From: an uncultured Eubacteriales bacterium
Lineage (GTDB): Bacteria > Bacillota > Clostridia > Christensenellales > Aristaeellaceae
NCBI GenBank assembly: GCA_900320085.1
Contig: ONRC01000024.1
Coordinates: forward strand, 1 to 48,516
Reading direction: 5' to 3'
DNA: 48,516 bases
Positions 1-7,334 of this stretch are shown here, piece after piece; position 1 is the first letter of the stretch; each line of letters opens with the position of its first letter. The translations under genes were made by a program, and so were the position numbers. The notes below the pieces were generated by a model that saw only the letters and a program-made list of their open reading frames with translations, was not told the DNA's origin and ran no database searches.

Positions 1-198
1 GATGGGGCGGATGGGGCACAGAACATGAAAGTGTGGATTGGGGATGCCGCCTTTTGGATCGGGCAGATGTACCGCGAAATCACAGATCATGCCCCGGCTG
101 ACGAACTGCTCCTGCAAGAAACGCCGTGCCATCGCAATGTTTTCTTCCATAGTCAATTCGTTTTGAAGAGCAATACAAGAACCTCTTTCAACTATTCT
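1..198 (-). pseudogene. MobA/MobL-family relaxase fragment, cut off at the left edge
   Basis: Read on the minus strand, this stretch encodes a continuous 66-residue peptide that runs off the window edge. It contains QEQFVSRGMICDFAVH and then PNPHFHVLCPIRP. The H-F-H is the HUH metal-binding motif of MOBQ (MobA/MobL) relaxases, which nick the transfer origin of mobilizable plasmids and integrative elements. A TAA stop at 199-201 lies in frame just upstream, and no start or N-terminal part with the nicking tyrosine is visible before it. The fragment is therefore probably a dead remnant, although the rest of the gene lies outside the window. It marks a decayed mobile element at this end. Family assignment is confident; the state of the full gene is inferred. 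Confidence 0.75.
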
Positions 199-384
199 TT
201 ATCGTGTCAACCGACGAATAGAGCCATTACAAAAGGCATTTAAAAGAATATCAACAATAAATATCGCATTGATGAAACAGACAAATGAATATGACAGATA
301 TGACCTAAGCGATGCAGTATCGTGCGCTTGGCTGTACACCCGCAGAAGAGATCAATGCGAGCCGGGTAGCGGAGGAGCCTTTTG

Positions 385-570
385 ATGTTCAACTTGAATA
401 CAGATTACTTTCTCCCCATCATCAACTGGGGAAAATACCGCGAGGAAGGCGGAAGGCTGCTGATGACCGTCAGCGTCCGGATGAATCACGCGGTCGCCGA
501 CGGATACCTGATCGCCAATGTGTTCCGCCTCTTGGAAAAGGAAATGGCGGAGTTCGTGAGGAGGACATAA
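385..570 (+). pseudogene. Chloramphenicol acetyltransferase C-terminal remnant
   Basis: The 61 residues starting FNLNTDYFLPIINWGKY and containing MTVSVRMNHAVADG match the end of type A chloramphenicol O-acetyltransferases. The catalytic histidine lies in their H-x3-D-G motif, seen here as HAVADG. The usual protein is about 210 residues, so roughly the first 150 are missing. A TAG stop at 367-369 is in frame directly upstream, and the preceding sequence shows no CAT homology in any frame. The fragment keeps the catalytic loop but cannot form an enzyme. Its stop codon is two bases before the next gene, whose ribosome binding site lies inside this fragment. Together with the relaxase fragment it suggests a former resistance-carrying mobile element. 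Confidence 0.6.
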
Positions 571-572
571 GC

Positions 573-1025
573 ATGGATGATTTCCTGACGCCTGCGATCA
601 CAATTCAGGAAGAGCGGGTCACATCAGAGGAATACATCGACTTCCTCAAACGCACAGACCTGGGCTCCCAGTATCCCAAAGAACGCTTTGAAGAAAGAAT
701 TGCCCGCCTTGTAAATACAGTTTCCATCAGCCTGACGGCGCGGAATGAACAGGGCTTGTTGGTGGGCGTGCTGTTCGGCCTGACGGATTACGCCTATTGG
801 CTCTACATCACCGATCTTGGGGTGGACAGGGATTATACCCGCCAGGGCATCGGCAGACGACTGATGAAAACAGCACATCAACTGGCCGGCGGGGAAAAGG
901 ATATCGCGGTGTATCTGATCGCCAACGAAAACGCCGTGCCCTTCTACGAAAAATGCGGCATGAAAAAGGCCGATGATGTGATGCAGTACAATCATATCGA
1001 ATGGACAGAGTTCACAGTGACGTGA
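573..1025 (+). CDS. GNAT-family N-acetyltransferase
   Basis: This is a 150-residue protein with the GNAT fold. The acetyl-CoA-binding signature RQGIGRRLM follows the strand LYITDLGVDRDY, and the C-terminal NAVPFYEKCGM is typical of the family. The substrate cannot be predicted. I chose the ATG at 573 because a GAGGAGG ribosome binding site lies at about 559-565. A longer open frame from 312 exists, but its first ~87 residues have no GNAT character and overlap the acetyltransferase remnant in another frame. The gene sits in a region of mobile-element debris, so it may be acquired cargo. The length is normal for the family and no damage is visible. Confidence 0.85.
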   Translation: MDDFLTPAITIQEERVTSEEYIDFLKRTDLGSQYPKERFEERIARLVNTVSISLTARNEQGLLVGVLFGLTDYAYWLYITDLGVDRDYTRQGIGRRLMKTAHQLAGGEKDIAVYLIANENAVPFYEKCGMKKADDVMQYNHIEWTEFTVT

Positions 1026-1626
1026 CTGAGTAAGAAAAAACCGCCAGTGGTATAAGCAGATTTGCCCTTTAACCAAACAGCGCTTTCTTCCGCTTTCTCG
1101 GGGATCGAAAGCGCTGCTGGGTTACCGGAGCTATGCTGTGGCTTCATTATTCAAATAGAAGTTTTCTTCTTCCGCAGAATATCCCGGCTTCCGGACTGTC
1201 TTGATAAGTCCGGCTGGATGCACGGAAATGCATACGCGGCGGAGGCGCTGCCCGTTTACGAGGGACTGATGCTGCCAGCGTTTTTGTATTGGTTTTACTT
1301 GCAAATGACCGGGAAAACGGTTTTCCCAAATGAATGGCGTTCACCAACGGTCTGATGAGCGAAAGCATGGTCTTCTGGTTCGGGATCATGCTCGCCCAAG
1401 AAGAAAAGGTAAGTGAAAACAAATCAATGAAATGAGCATGGGACTGTTTGAGATTTCGTCGTATTTCACAAGCTGACAGAGAGAACAGAGCATGAGCAAT
1501 TTGATTCCTGATTTCTGAGATTGACTCTTTACAAGCAGTAGAACGCTGCTGACTCAGCGCAGACAAGTACCGACAGAATAAAACCCGATTCCTCCGCATA
1601 CGATGAACGGAAGCGGAGGCGAGGGC
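1026..1626. other. Gene-poor gap with inverted repeat and gene debris
   Basis: About 600 bases hold no intact gene. A perfect 10-bp inverted repeat, CAGCGCTTTC at 1078-1087 and its complement at 1107-1116, may end the acetyltransferase transcript, but no T-run follows. A possible broken gene at 1218-1435 is listed separately. The sequence is more AT-rich than the flippase gene that follows, in keeping with foreign or decaying DNA. Confidence 0.5.
1218..1435 (+). pseudogene. Possible frameshifted membrane-protein remnant
   Basis: One frame from 1218 reads a hydrophobic peptide containing YEGLMLPAFLYWFYLQMTG and stops at about 1355. A second frame from 1334 continues with TNGLMSESMVFWFGIMLA and stops at 1433-1435. 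Both are protein-like and hydrophobic, and they would join if one frame shift near 1335-1350 were undone. I cannot name a family. The alternative is chance open frames in non-coding DNA. Confidence 0.2.
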
Positions 1627-2910
1627 ATGAAAAAGGAAAGCCTGAAACGGCAGGCGATGATCACGGCCTGCTGCGGGGCGCTGGTGCGGGCGATGGGGTT
1701 TGGGCTGCGGCTGTGGATTTCCCGGCTGCTGGGCGCGGAAGCGCTGGGGGTGACGGAGCTGGCCTCCGGCGCGCACATGCTGGCGCTGACGCCCGCGGCG
1801 GCGGGGCTGCCCAGCGCCGTGAGCCGACTGACCGCCAAGGCGGAAAATACGGAACAGCGGCAAATCGCGCTCTATGCCGGGCGGCAGATGGCGGCCTGGC
1901 TGGGGCTGTGGGTCACGCCGCTGTTTTTGCTTTTATCTCCCTTGCTGGCCAGGCTGCTGGGGGACGAGCGCACCCTGCCCGCGCTGGTGTTTTTCGCGCC
2001 GTGTGTGCTGACGGTGGGCATGTCCAGCGTTTACGACGGGTATTTCTTCGGCCAGGGAAAGGCCCTGCCACCGGCGCTCAGCGAAGGCGCGGAACAAATC
2101 GTGCGCCTTTGCGTGGTAGGCGCGCTGGCGTTTCTGGTGCCTCGGGTGACGGTGGCATACCGGGCGGCGCTGCCCGCCGTGGCCTCCACCTTGGGCGAAG
2201 CGGCAGGATTGATCGTGATTCTGGCGATGGCCGGAAGAATCCCAGGGTATCGCCGGGACGCGCAGCTGCCGGGCGTCCGGAAGCAATTGCTATCCCTCAG
2301 CCTGCCGCTGCTGCTGAACCGGCTGTGCCATACGGCGCTGCGGTCGCTGTGCGGGGTGGTGATTCCTTTGCGCCTCATGGCCGACGGCTTGGACCGGGCG
2401 GAAGCCATGAGCAGACTGGGCATGTTCAGCGGGATGGCAATGCCGCTGATGTTTCTGCCCTGCCTCATTTCCGGCGCGCTGGCGGCGGTGGGCGGTCCGG
2501 CCATGGCCCGGTGCAAAACAAAGCAGGCGGAAAACCGTCTGGCTTTCCGCCTGCTGTCCGTGGCGGTGGGAACGGGGCTGCTTGCCGCCGCCGGGCTGTA
2601 TGTGTTGTCGCCTTATATCGCCAATCTGTTTTACCGCCTGCCCGAGCTGACGCTGCTGCTTCGCGCGGCGGCGCCGCTGGCGGTGCTGCTGCCCGCCCAG
2701 CAGACGGTGAACGGTCTGATGACGGGCCTGGGCCTGCAAAAACGGTCGTTATTTGCCGGGCTGCTGGGGGCCGCTGCCACGCTGCTGTGCACCTGGCAAT
2801 GGACGCCGACGTGCGGCATTTACGGCGCGGCCTTCGCCAGCATGGCCGGGCATGGGCTGACGCTTTTTTGTGAACTGGCGGGATTATTGCTCAGAACACG
2901 AACGCCATAG
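1627..2910 (+). CDS. SpoVB/MATE-like polysaccharide flippase
   Basis: This 427-residue, strongly hydrophobic protein belongs to the MOP exporter superfamily. It resembles the SpoVB/polysaccharide-biosynthesis branch, whose members move lipid-linked sugars or envelope precursors across the membrane. Around 12 membrane segments are visible, with an early GFGLRLWISRLLGAEALG segment typical of this branch. SpoVB itself is near 520 residues, so this is a short member. The ATG at 1627 is preferred to 1603 because GGAGG at about 1616-1620 is well placed for it. The GC content is clearly higher than in the preceding debris, so this marks the start of the native chromosome. It stands alone with no obvious partners. 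The exact substrate, and any role in sporulation, are unknown. Confidence 0.75.
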   Translation: MKKESLKRQAMITACCGALVRAMGFGLRLWISRLLGAEALGVTELASGAHMLALTPAAAGLPSAVSRLTAKAENTEQRQIALYAGRQMAAWLGLWVTPLFLLLSPLLARLLGDERTLPALVFFAPCVLTVGMSSVYDGYFFGQGKALPPALSEGAEQIVRLCVVGALAFLVPRVTVAYRAALPAVASTLGEAAGLIVILAMAGRIPGYRRDAQLPGVRKQLLSLSLPLLLNRLCHTALRSLCGVVIPLRLMADGLDRAEAMSRLGMFSGMAMPLMFLPCLISGALAAVGGPAMARCKTKQAENRLAFRLLSVAVGTGLLAAAGLYVLSPYIANLFYRLPELTLLLRAAAPLAVLLPAQQTVNGLMTGLGLQKRSLFAGLLGAAATLLCTWQWTPTCGIYGAAFASMAGHGLTLFCELAGLLLRTRTP

Positions 2911-2971
2911 CATGATCAGACCATTCATCTTCCAAATGCCAAGGGTAACGACGGGGCGAGGGCCTGTGCGA

Positions 2972-3077
2972 TCCGCAGCCTCAATCGTCGCAACTCTCCA
3001 CAGGAGAGATTGTTCGTTTCGGCTGATCTCACCGCCGATGAGATTTCCGCCACAGGCGGTCATCGGCGGTTCGTCCC
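2972..3077 (-). repeat. ~106-bp structured insert module A
   Basis: Read on the minus strand this runs from GGGACGAA to GCTGCGGA. It has a 10-bp stem CCGCCGATGA/TCATCGGCGG enclosing the hairpin CCGCCTGTGGCGG. The linker TGAGAT leads into CAGCC, which can pair with GGCTG further on. Inside that pairing lie GAAACGA and the hairpin CTCTCC-TGT-GGAGAG, then TTGCGACGATTGAGG. It sits in the tip of the GAGGG/CCCTC hairpin of the host repeat; copy 3 of that repeat has only a seven-base loop there. Compare module B at 3411-3518: the three stems differ in sequence yet stay paired. The strand is assigned only by matching module B. Confidence 0.7.
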
Positions 3078-3410
3078 TCGTGCACCTGCACCAGGAGATT
3101 TCATCTCCTGGACCTCAATAGCGGATGTAGTTTGAACTGGTAAATGAAATTTGGTTCCCGCTGATATGAGAAGGAACCCGGAAGATTGACTTGGCGCCGT
3201 TGTGCTTTTGGCCCGGCGGCGAAGCCGCCAACCCGGATGCTTTGCATCCGGGGAAAGCCAGGGAATCATCCGTAGGGGAAAGTTTACTTTCCCCCTCGGA
3301 TGTTCCCAGGCTTTCTTGGGCCAGAAGCCCTCAAACTTTTCGTCACCCCAGCGCGTCAGGCGGAGGCTGTTGATACTCCCCACTACGTTATTTCGCCAGT
3401 TGCGGGTCCA

Positions 3411-3518
3411 GGGACGAAGCACGGACAGCCGCCTGTGGCGGATGTTCTGTCCGTGCTGAGATCAACCGAAACGAGCAATGTCCGCATCAAGCGGACTTGC
3501 GACGATTGAGGTTGCGGA
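3411..3518 (+). repeat. ~108-bp structured insert module B
   Basis: This has the same layout as module A but in the opposite orientation. It runs from GGGACGAA to GTTGCGGA. Its outer stem is GCACGGACAG/CTGTCCGTGC around the unchanged CCGCCTGTGGCGG. The long-range pairing is CAACC/GGTTG, and the last hairpin is GTCCGC-ATCAA-GCGGAC. Linkers TGAGATCA, CCGAAACGA, CAAT and TTGCGACGATTGAGG are identical to module A. It occupies the tip of the CCAGGG/CCCTGG hairpin of the host repeat, where the other copies have only a few bases. Confidence 0.7.
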
Positions 3519-3576
3519 CCCTCAGGACCCTGGCGCAGGTCTGGGGGTGCGCAGCCCCCAGCATTCTCCCTTTCAA

Positions 3577-5802
3577 TCATACTGACAGCGGTTTTCCGTC
3601 ATAACTGATCCCAAATCCATAGTCGTAAGAACGGCCGAATTCATCCACATGCGGTTCCAGGTCGAGGGCCTTGTCCTCGCAGTGGCGTTCCACGGTGTCC
3701 ATATCCTTGGGCAGCTGCACGGGCAGGCGGCCTTTAGGCGCGTAGCGGCCGAAGATCACGTCCAGCACGGCGGCGCGGGAGACGCCGAACTCAGCCAGCA
3801 GGGCGTCGGTTTCCCGTTCAAATTCGGAAACCACCATGGGGTTGCTCAGCGTTTCCACCACGATCACGGGCTTGCCGCCCATGGCTTTGCGGCAGGCAAG
3901 GATGTTGTCCAGGTCGGCTTCGTTGTAGGCGGTGTTGGTCTTGCCCTGATAGCTGCGGTTGGTGAAGGGCTCGCGGAAATCGCCGCCCGCGATGCTGACG
4001 GGCCGGGCGTTCTTCGCCGTATAGGGGCGGTATTGCAGGGTGATGGGCAGATAGCCGTTGCCGCCGTTTTCCGCGTCCTCTTTGGAATAGGCGTTGCAGG
4101 TCGGGCTTTCGGCAAACACGATGGCCGCGTCCGCTTCCTCGGGGGTCGCTACCCGCACGCCGTATGCGGCGATCAGCTCGTCGCTCACAGGATCTTCGTC
4201 ACGGGCAGGCAGGTCGGTGCGGATGAAGCTCTTGGTGGGGCAGATGTGCCGCTTGGGCACAAAGATTTTCAGGCCCTCCTTCAGCGGCAGACAGCCGGGG
4301 CGGTTCTTGAGCAGCACCACGCTTCTGCGCTGGGCTTCCTCTCCGTGAGCGCGGAACGCCTCGCAGCCCACCAGCTTCGCGGAGGCTTCGGGGTCCAGGT
4401 AGGGGTCTTCAAACAGGCCGCAGCGGAAAATATTGACCAGCAGCCGGGCGGCGGATTCCCGCATCCGTTTGGTCATGGCTTCCTCGCCCAGCTTTTCACA
4501 GCCCAGCCTGTACGCTTCCAGCACGGGCTTCGGGTCGTCGTTGCCGCCGAACTGATCCACGCCGTTCAGGATGGCAATCAGCATCCGCTCGGGTTCGGTG
4601 TACTGCTGCATGTTGTAGCAGCGGCTGCCGAAGGCGTCGATCTGCGGGTCGGGGTCCTGGGTGATGCCCCAGTCGGTGCACACCACGCCGGAGAAGCCAT
4701 ATTTTTCCCGCAGCAGGTCCTTGATGATGTATTCGCTGTAGGAGTTGCCGACGTTCTTGCCGTTCTTTTTGTCCAGGCCCCAGGACACGGTGTAATACGG
4801 CATCACGGCGGAAGCGCACTTGGTCGGCCCGTCCAGCTTGAACGCGGCCTCGGTGAAGGGCTTTTCGTGTTCGGCGGCGTTGTCCGCGGGATAGACCGCG
4901 TATTCGCCAAAGGCATAGTGCGCGTCGCGTCCGCCCTCGCCGGTGCCGCCGCCGGGCCAGTGCTTCACCATGGTGTTCACGCTGCCGCGGCCCCAGCCGT
5001 CCGGCGCGCCGTCGGTGGTCTGCATCCCGTCGCAGTAAGCCCTGACCAGCTTTTTCACGTCCTCGGTTTTCATGCCCAGGGTGTCGGCAAAGCGCATCCA
5101 GCGGGGCTCGGTGCACAGGTCGATATGGGGGCCCAGGGCGGTGGTGATGCCCAAGGCGCGGTATTCCAGCGAAGCGTCGTGGGCGAACTGCTTCACCACA
5201 TCGGGGTCGAAGCAGGCGGCGAAGCCCACGCCCTCGGGCCACTTGCTCACGTCGCTGCCGACGGTTTTGAATTCCACCATGGCTTTCTTCGCGCCGCTGC
5301 GGGGGTCGGAGGAGATGTTCACCGGGATGGCGTGGGGCAGGCGTTCCGCCAGGCCCTGCAAATTGTTGCTCCACCGGGCAGCGGTGGCGGCGTCGTCCAC
5401 CGCCACCATCAGGATATGGCGGATGTGGCGTTGCTCCAAAAACTCCAGCTGCTGGTCGGACAGGGCATATTTTTCTTTGCCGGACGCCTCCCAGGCTTTC
5501 CCGTCAAACGTGCCGGAAAACATCCCGCCCTGCCGGGGCGGCACCATCTGGTGCGGGGAATACAGCATCAGCCCCGCGATTTCCTCCGGGGCCAGGCGGG
5601 AAGCCAAATCCTTTGCCCGCTCCTCGGGAGAAAGCCGCCAGTCCGCGTAAGGCACCAGTTTTCCGGTGCGCTCCAAATCCTTGAAATACAGCCCGTCCTG
5701 TTCCACCACGCCCATCCCGCTGGCTTCCTGCCAGGCAAGCGCGGGGCCCTTCGGCTGGGAAAGGCGGTGCAGCCCGTTTTTTACCGTTTCATTGTTCAGC
5801 AT
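3577..5802 (-). CDS. Glycoside hydrolase family 3 protein
   Basis: This 741-residue protein is probably a cytoplasmic beta-glycosidase (beta-glucosidase or beta-xylosidase type) that trims imported oligosaccharides from the non-reducing end. The N-terminal GH3 barrel contains KHWPGGGTGEGG near residue 280, the family's KHFPG-type motif. GFSGVVCTDWG near residue 370 holds the nucleophile aspartate (about residue 377). A C-terminal alpha/beta sandwich follows, with KPVIVVETLSNP and the family-typical ending GRLPVQLP. There is no signal peptide. I prefer the ATG at 5802 to the GTG at 5805, because GGAGGG lies six bases before the ATG. Only 17 bases separate it from peptidase T upstream, so the two form an operon. 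Substrate specificity cannot be read from sequence. Confidence 0.9.
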   Translation of the reverse strand: MLNNETVKNGLHRLSQPKGPALAWQEASGMGVVEQDGLYFKDLERTGKLVPYADWRLSPEERAKDLASRLAPEEIAGLMLYSPHQMVPPRQGGMFSGTFDGKAWEASGKEKYALSDQQLEFLEQRHIRHILMVAVDDAATAARWSNNLQGLAERLPHAIPVNISSDPRSGAKKAMVEFKTVGSDVSKWPEGVGFAACFDPDVVKQFAHDASLEYRALGITTALGPHIDLCTEPRWMRFADTLGMKTEDVKKLVRAYCDGMQTTDGAPDGWGRGSVNTMVKHWPGGGTGEGGRDAHYAFGEYAVYPADNAAEHEKPFTEAAFKLDGPTKCASAVMPYYTVSWGLDKKNGKNVGNSYSEYIIKDLLREKYGFSGVVCTDWGITQDPDPQIDAFGSRCYNMQQYTEPERMLIAILNGVDQFGGNDDPKPVLEAYRLGCEKLGEEAMTKRMRESAARLLVNIFRCGLFEDPYLDPEASAKLVGCEAFRAHGEEAQRRSVVLLKNRPGCLPLKEGLKIFVPKRHICPTKSFIRTDLPARDEDPVSDELIAAYGVRVATPEEADAAIVFAESPTCNAYSKEDAENGGNGYLPITLQYRPYTAKNARPVSIAGGDFREPFTNRSYQGKTNTAYNEADLDNILACRKAMGGKPVIVVETLSNPMVVSEFERETDALLAEFGVSRAAVLDVIFGRYAPKGRLPVQLPKDMDTVERHCEDKALDLEPHVDEFGRSYDYGFGISYDGKPLSV

Positions 5803-5819
5803 CACAAGCCCTCCGTTCC

Positions 5820-7028
5820 TTATTTCGCCTCCACGATCTTTTTCACGATCTCCACCATGGTTTCCATTTCCTGCACGCAGGCGTATTCAAACACGCCGTG
5901 GTGGTTGTAGCTGCCGGTGCCCAGGTTGGGGCACACCAGCCCTTTATAGGACAGCGTGGCCCCGTCGGTGCCGCCGCGGATGGGCACGCAGGCGGGGGTC
6001 AGGCCGCAGGCACGGATGGCGTTCACGGCGCGTTCCACCACCTCGGGCTTCTGCTGCACCTTTTCCTTCATGTTGAAATAGCTGTCTTTTACCGTCACTT
6101 CAAAGGTGTTTTCGCCGTACTTTTCATTCAGGTAGGCAGTGATTTTCTGAATGCGCTCTTTTCGCTGTTCAAATTTCTGCTTGTCGTGGTCGCGGATGAT
6201 ATAGCGCAATTCGGCCCGCTGCACTTCGCCGGTGAAATCGTTCAGGTGGTAGAAGCCCTCATAGCCCTCGGTGTGCTCGGGCCGTTCGGAGGCGGGCAGC
6301 ATGGCGTCAAACTCCATGGCCAGGCGGATGGCGTTGCGCATTTTGTCCTTCGCGCTGCCGGGATGAATGGAAAAGCCGTGCACGATCACCCGGGCGGAGG
6401 CGGCGTTGAAGTTTTCATATTCCATTTCGCTTGCCCTGCCGCCGTCCAGGGTGTAGGCAAAGTCCGCACCGAAGCCGATCACGTCGAACAGATCCGCGCC
6501 CCGGCCGATTTCCTCATCCGGGGTGAAGCCCACGCAGATCTTGCCGTGCTTATATTCGGGATGGGTGAGCACGTATTCACAGAAGGTCATGATCTCCGCC
6601 ACGCCCGCTTTGTCGTCGCCGCCCAGCAGCGTCGTGCCGTCGGTCACGATCAGGTTTTTGCCCACTTTGTCGGTCAGAGAAGGATAATCCGCGGCCTTCA
6701 TCACGATGCCTTTTTCCGCGTTCAGCACCACGTCGCAGCCATCATACCGCAGGATGCGCGGGTGCATCGGCCCGCCGGGCACGGCGTCGGAGGTGTCCAT
6801 GTGGGCGATCAGGCCGATGGCCGGGGCATTTTTCGCGTTCCCCGGAATGAAGCCGTACACATAACAATGCTCGTCCACCCGCACGTCAGAAAGCCCCAGC
6901 TCCTTCATTTCCTTTTCCAGTTCCCACGCCAGCACCCATTGATTTTTGGAGGACGGGCACTCCGCGCAGGCTTCGTCGCTGGTAGTGTCGATGTCGATAT
7001 ACCGCAAAAAACGTTCCTGAACCTGCAT
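5820..7028 (-). CDS. pepT: Peptidase T (tripeptide aminopeptidase)
   Basis: This 402-residue M20B metallopeptidase removes the N-terminal residue of tripeptides in the cytoplasm. The two-zinc site is readable: H in IAHMDTSD, the bridging D in GGDDKAG, the E pair in TPDEEIG, D in YTLDGG and the final H in YNHHG. The length matches the family (about 405-410). It is first in an operon with the GH3 gene and is transcribed divergently from a LacI-type regulator. A ribosome binding site (AGGAAAGGAAG) lies before the ATG. Pairing a peptidase with a glycosidase under a sugar regulator is unusual; it could reflect use of glycopeptides or simple co-location. Confidence 0.92.
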   Translation of the reverse strand: MQVQERFLRYIDIDTTSDEACAECPSSKNQWVLAWELEKEMKELGLSDVRVDEHCYVYGFIPGNAKNAPAIGLIAHMDTSDAVPGGPMHPRILRYDGCDVVLNAEKGIVMKAADYPSLTDKVGKNLIVTDGTTLLGGDDKAGVAEIMTFCEYVLTHPEYKHGKICVGFTPDEEIGRGADLFDVIGFGADFAYTLDGGRASEMEYENFNAASARVIVHGFSIHPGSAKDKMRNAIRLAMEFDAMLPASERPEHTEGYEGFYHLNDFTGEVQRAELRYIIRDHDKQKFEQRKERIQKITAYLNEKYGENTFEVTVKDSYFNMKEKVQQKPEVVERAVNAIRACGLTPACVPIRGGTDGATLSYKGLVCPNLGTGSYNHHGVFEYACVQEMETMVEIVKKIVEAK

Positions 7029-7064
7029 GAAACAAACGCTTCCTTTCCTGTTTTGCTTTGTTTC

Positions 7065-7093
7065 AGTATAATCGAGATATGGATTTTTCGCAA
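7065..7093 (-). promoter_or_regulatory. Promoter of pepT-GH3 operon
   Basis: On the minus strand, TTGCGA (7088-7093) and TATACT (7065-7070) are separated by 17 bases, a good sigma-A promoter 36 bases before the pepT start codon. A degenerate operator-like sequence, GAAGCGTTTGTTTC, lies between it and the start codon (about 7029-7043). Confidence 0.6.
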
Positions 7094-7131
7094 GCCTGAA
7101 AAAATACTTTCAATTTTACATTCCGCTTGAA

Positions 7132-7145
7132 AGAAAACGTTTGCA
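7132..7145. promoter_or_regulatory. Candidate second LacI-type operator
   Basis: AGAAAACGTTTGCA matches 11 of 14 positions of the strong operator at 7282-7295 read on the opposite strand. It lies between the divergent pepT and regulator promoters, where a tetrameric or dimeric repressor could act on both. The weaker half-site makes this tentative. Confidence 0.4.
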
Positions 7146-7247
7146 TTTTTTGCCGGCTTTCTTTCGCTGCTGCCGCGGAAAGCTGAACCGCTGTTTTTGT
7201 ATTTACAATTTCGGGCAAAAAAACAAACAAAACACACAAATTTCCTG

Positions 7248-7276
7248 TTGACATTTTTCGGGAATGCGAGTATATT
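7248..7276 (+). promoter_or_regulatory. Promoter of the LacI-family regulator gene
   Basis: A consensus TTGACA at 7248-7253 is followed after 17 bases by TATATT at 7271-7276. The regulator's start codon is 59 bases further on. Confidence 0.75.
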
Positions 7277-7281
7277 GGAAA

Positions 7282-7295
7282 TGCAAACGATTGCA
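7282..7295. promoter_or_regulatory. LacI-family operator over the regulator's own start site
   Basis: TGCAAACGATTGCA is a near-perfect inverted repeat with the central CG and TGCAA arms typical of LacI/CcpA-family operators. It starts six bases after the -10 box at 7271-7276, so it covers the expected transcription start. A bound repressor would shut off its own gene. Confidence 0.65.
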
Positions 7296-7334
7296 AATTT
7301 TCATACCGTCGAAAAACTGGAGGTGGAAACGCTC

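Larger units (their letters stand above)
2941..3569 (-). repeat. Composite hairpin repeat, copy 1 (carries two extra modules)
   Basis: This gap holds the longest of three copies of a ~415-bp composite repeat; the others are at 13571-13925 and 47961-48379. It is inverted relative to them. Read on the minus strand it starts with a G5/C5 hairpin (GGGGGCTGCGCACCCCC), followed by GACCTGCGCCAGGG, a long hairpin around GGGGGAAAGTAAACTTTCCCC, the hairpin CCCGGATGCAAAGCATCCGGG, a GGCGGCTTCGCCGCC hairpin, and CCAGGAGATGAAATCTCCTGG. It ends at GTCGTTACCCTT. Its extra ~210 bp relative to copy 3 are two related insert modules at 2972-3077 and 3411-3518, each in a hairpin tip. No protein-coding signal is convincing here. 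Confidence 0.85.

Noticed and set aside
312..572. An N-terminal extension of the GNAT gene
   Set aside because: The residues do not look like an acetyltransferase, overlap the chloramphenicol acetyltransferase remnant in another frame, and a good ribosome binding site precedes ATG 573.
2972..3518. Hammerhead ribozyme in the insert modules
   Set aside because: GAAAC is present next to a helix, but the required CUGANGA box and the three-way helix order are not, so I do not make that call.
2941..3569. CRISPR array
   Set aside because: The repeats are unequal palindromes of different types, without regular direct repeats and spacers, and no cas gene is near.
3649..5910. A 753-codon open frame on the plus strand opposite the GH3 gene
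   Set aside because: It is low-complexity (G, A, V, H rich), has no recognisable domain and mirrors the third codon position of the GC-rich GH3 gene, which has full family motifs.
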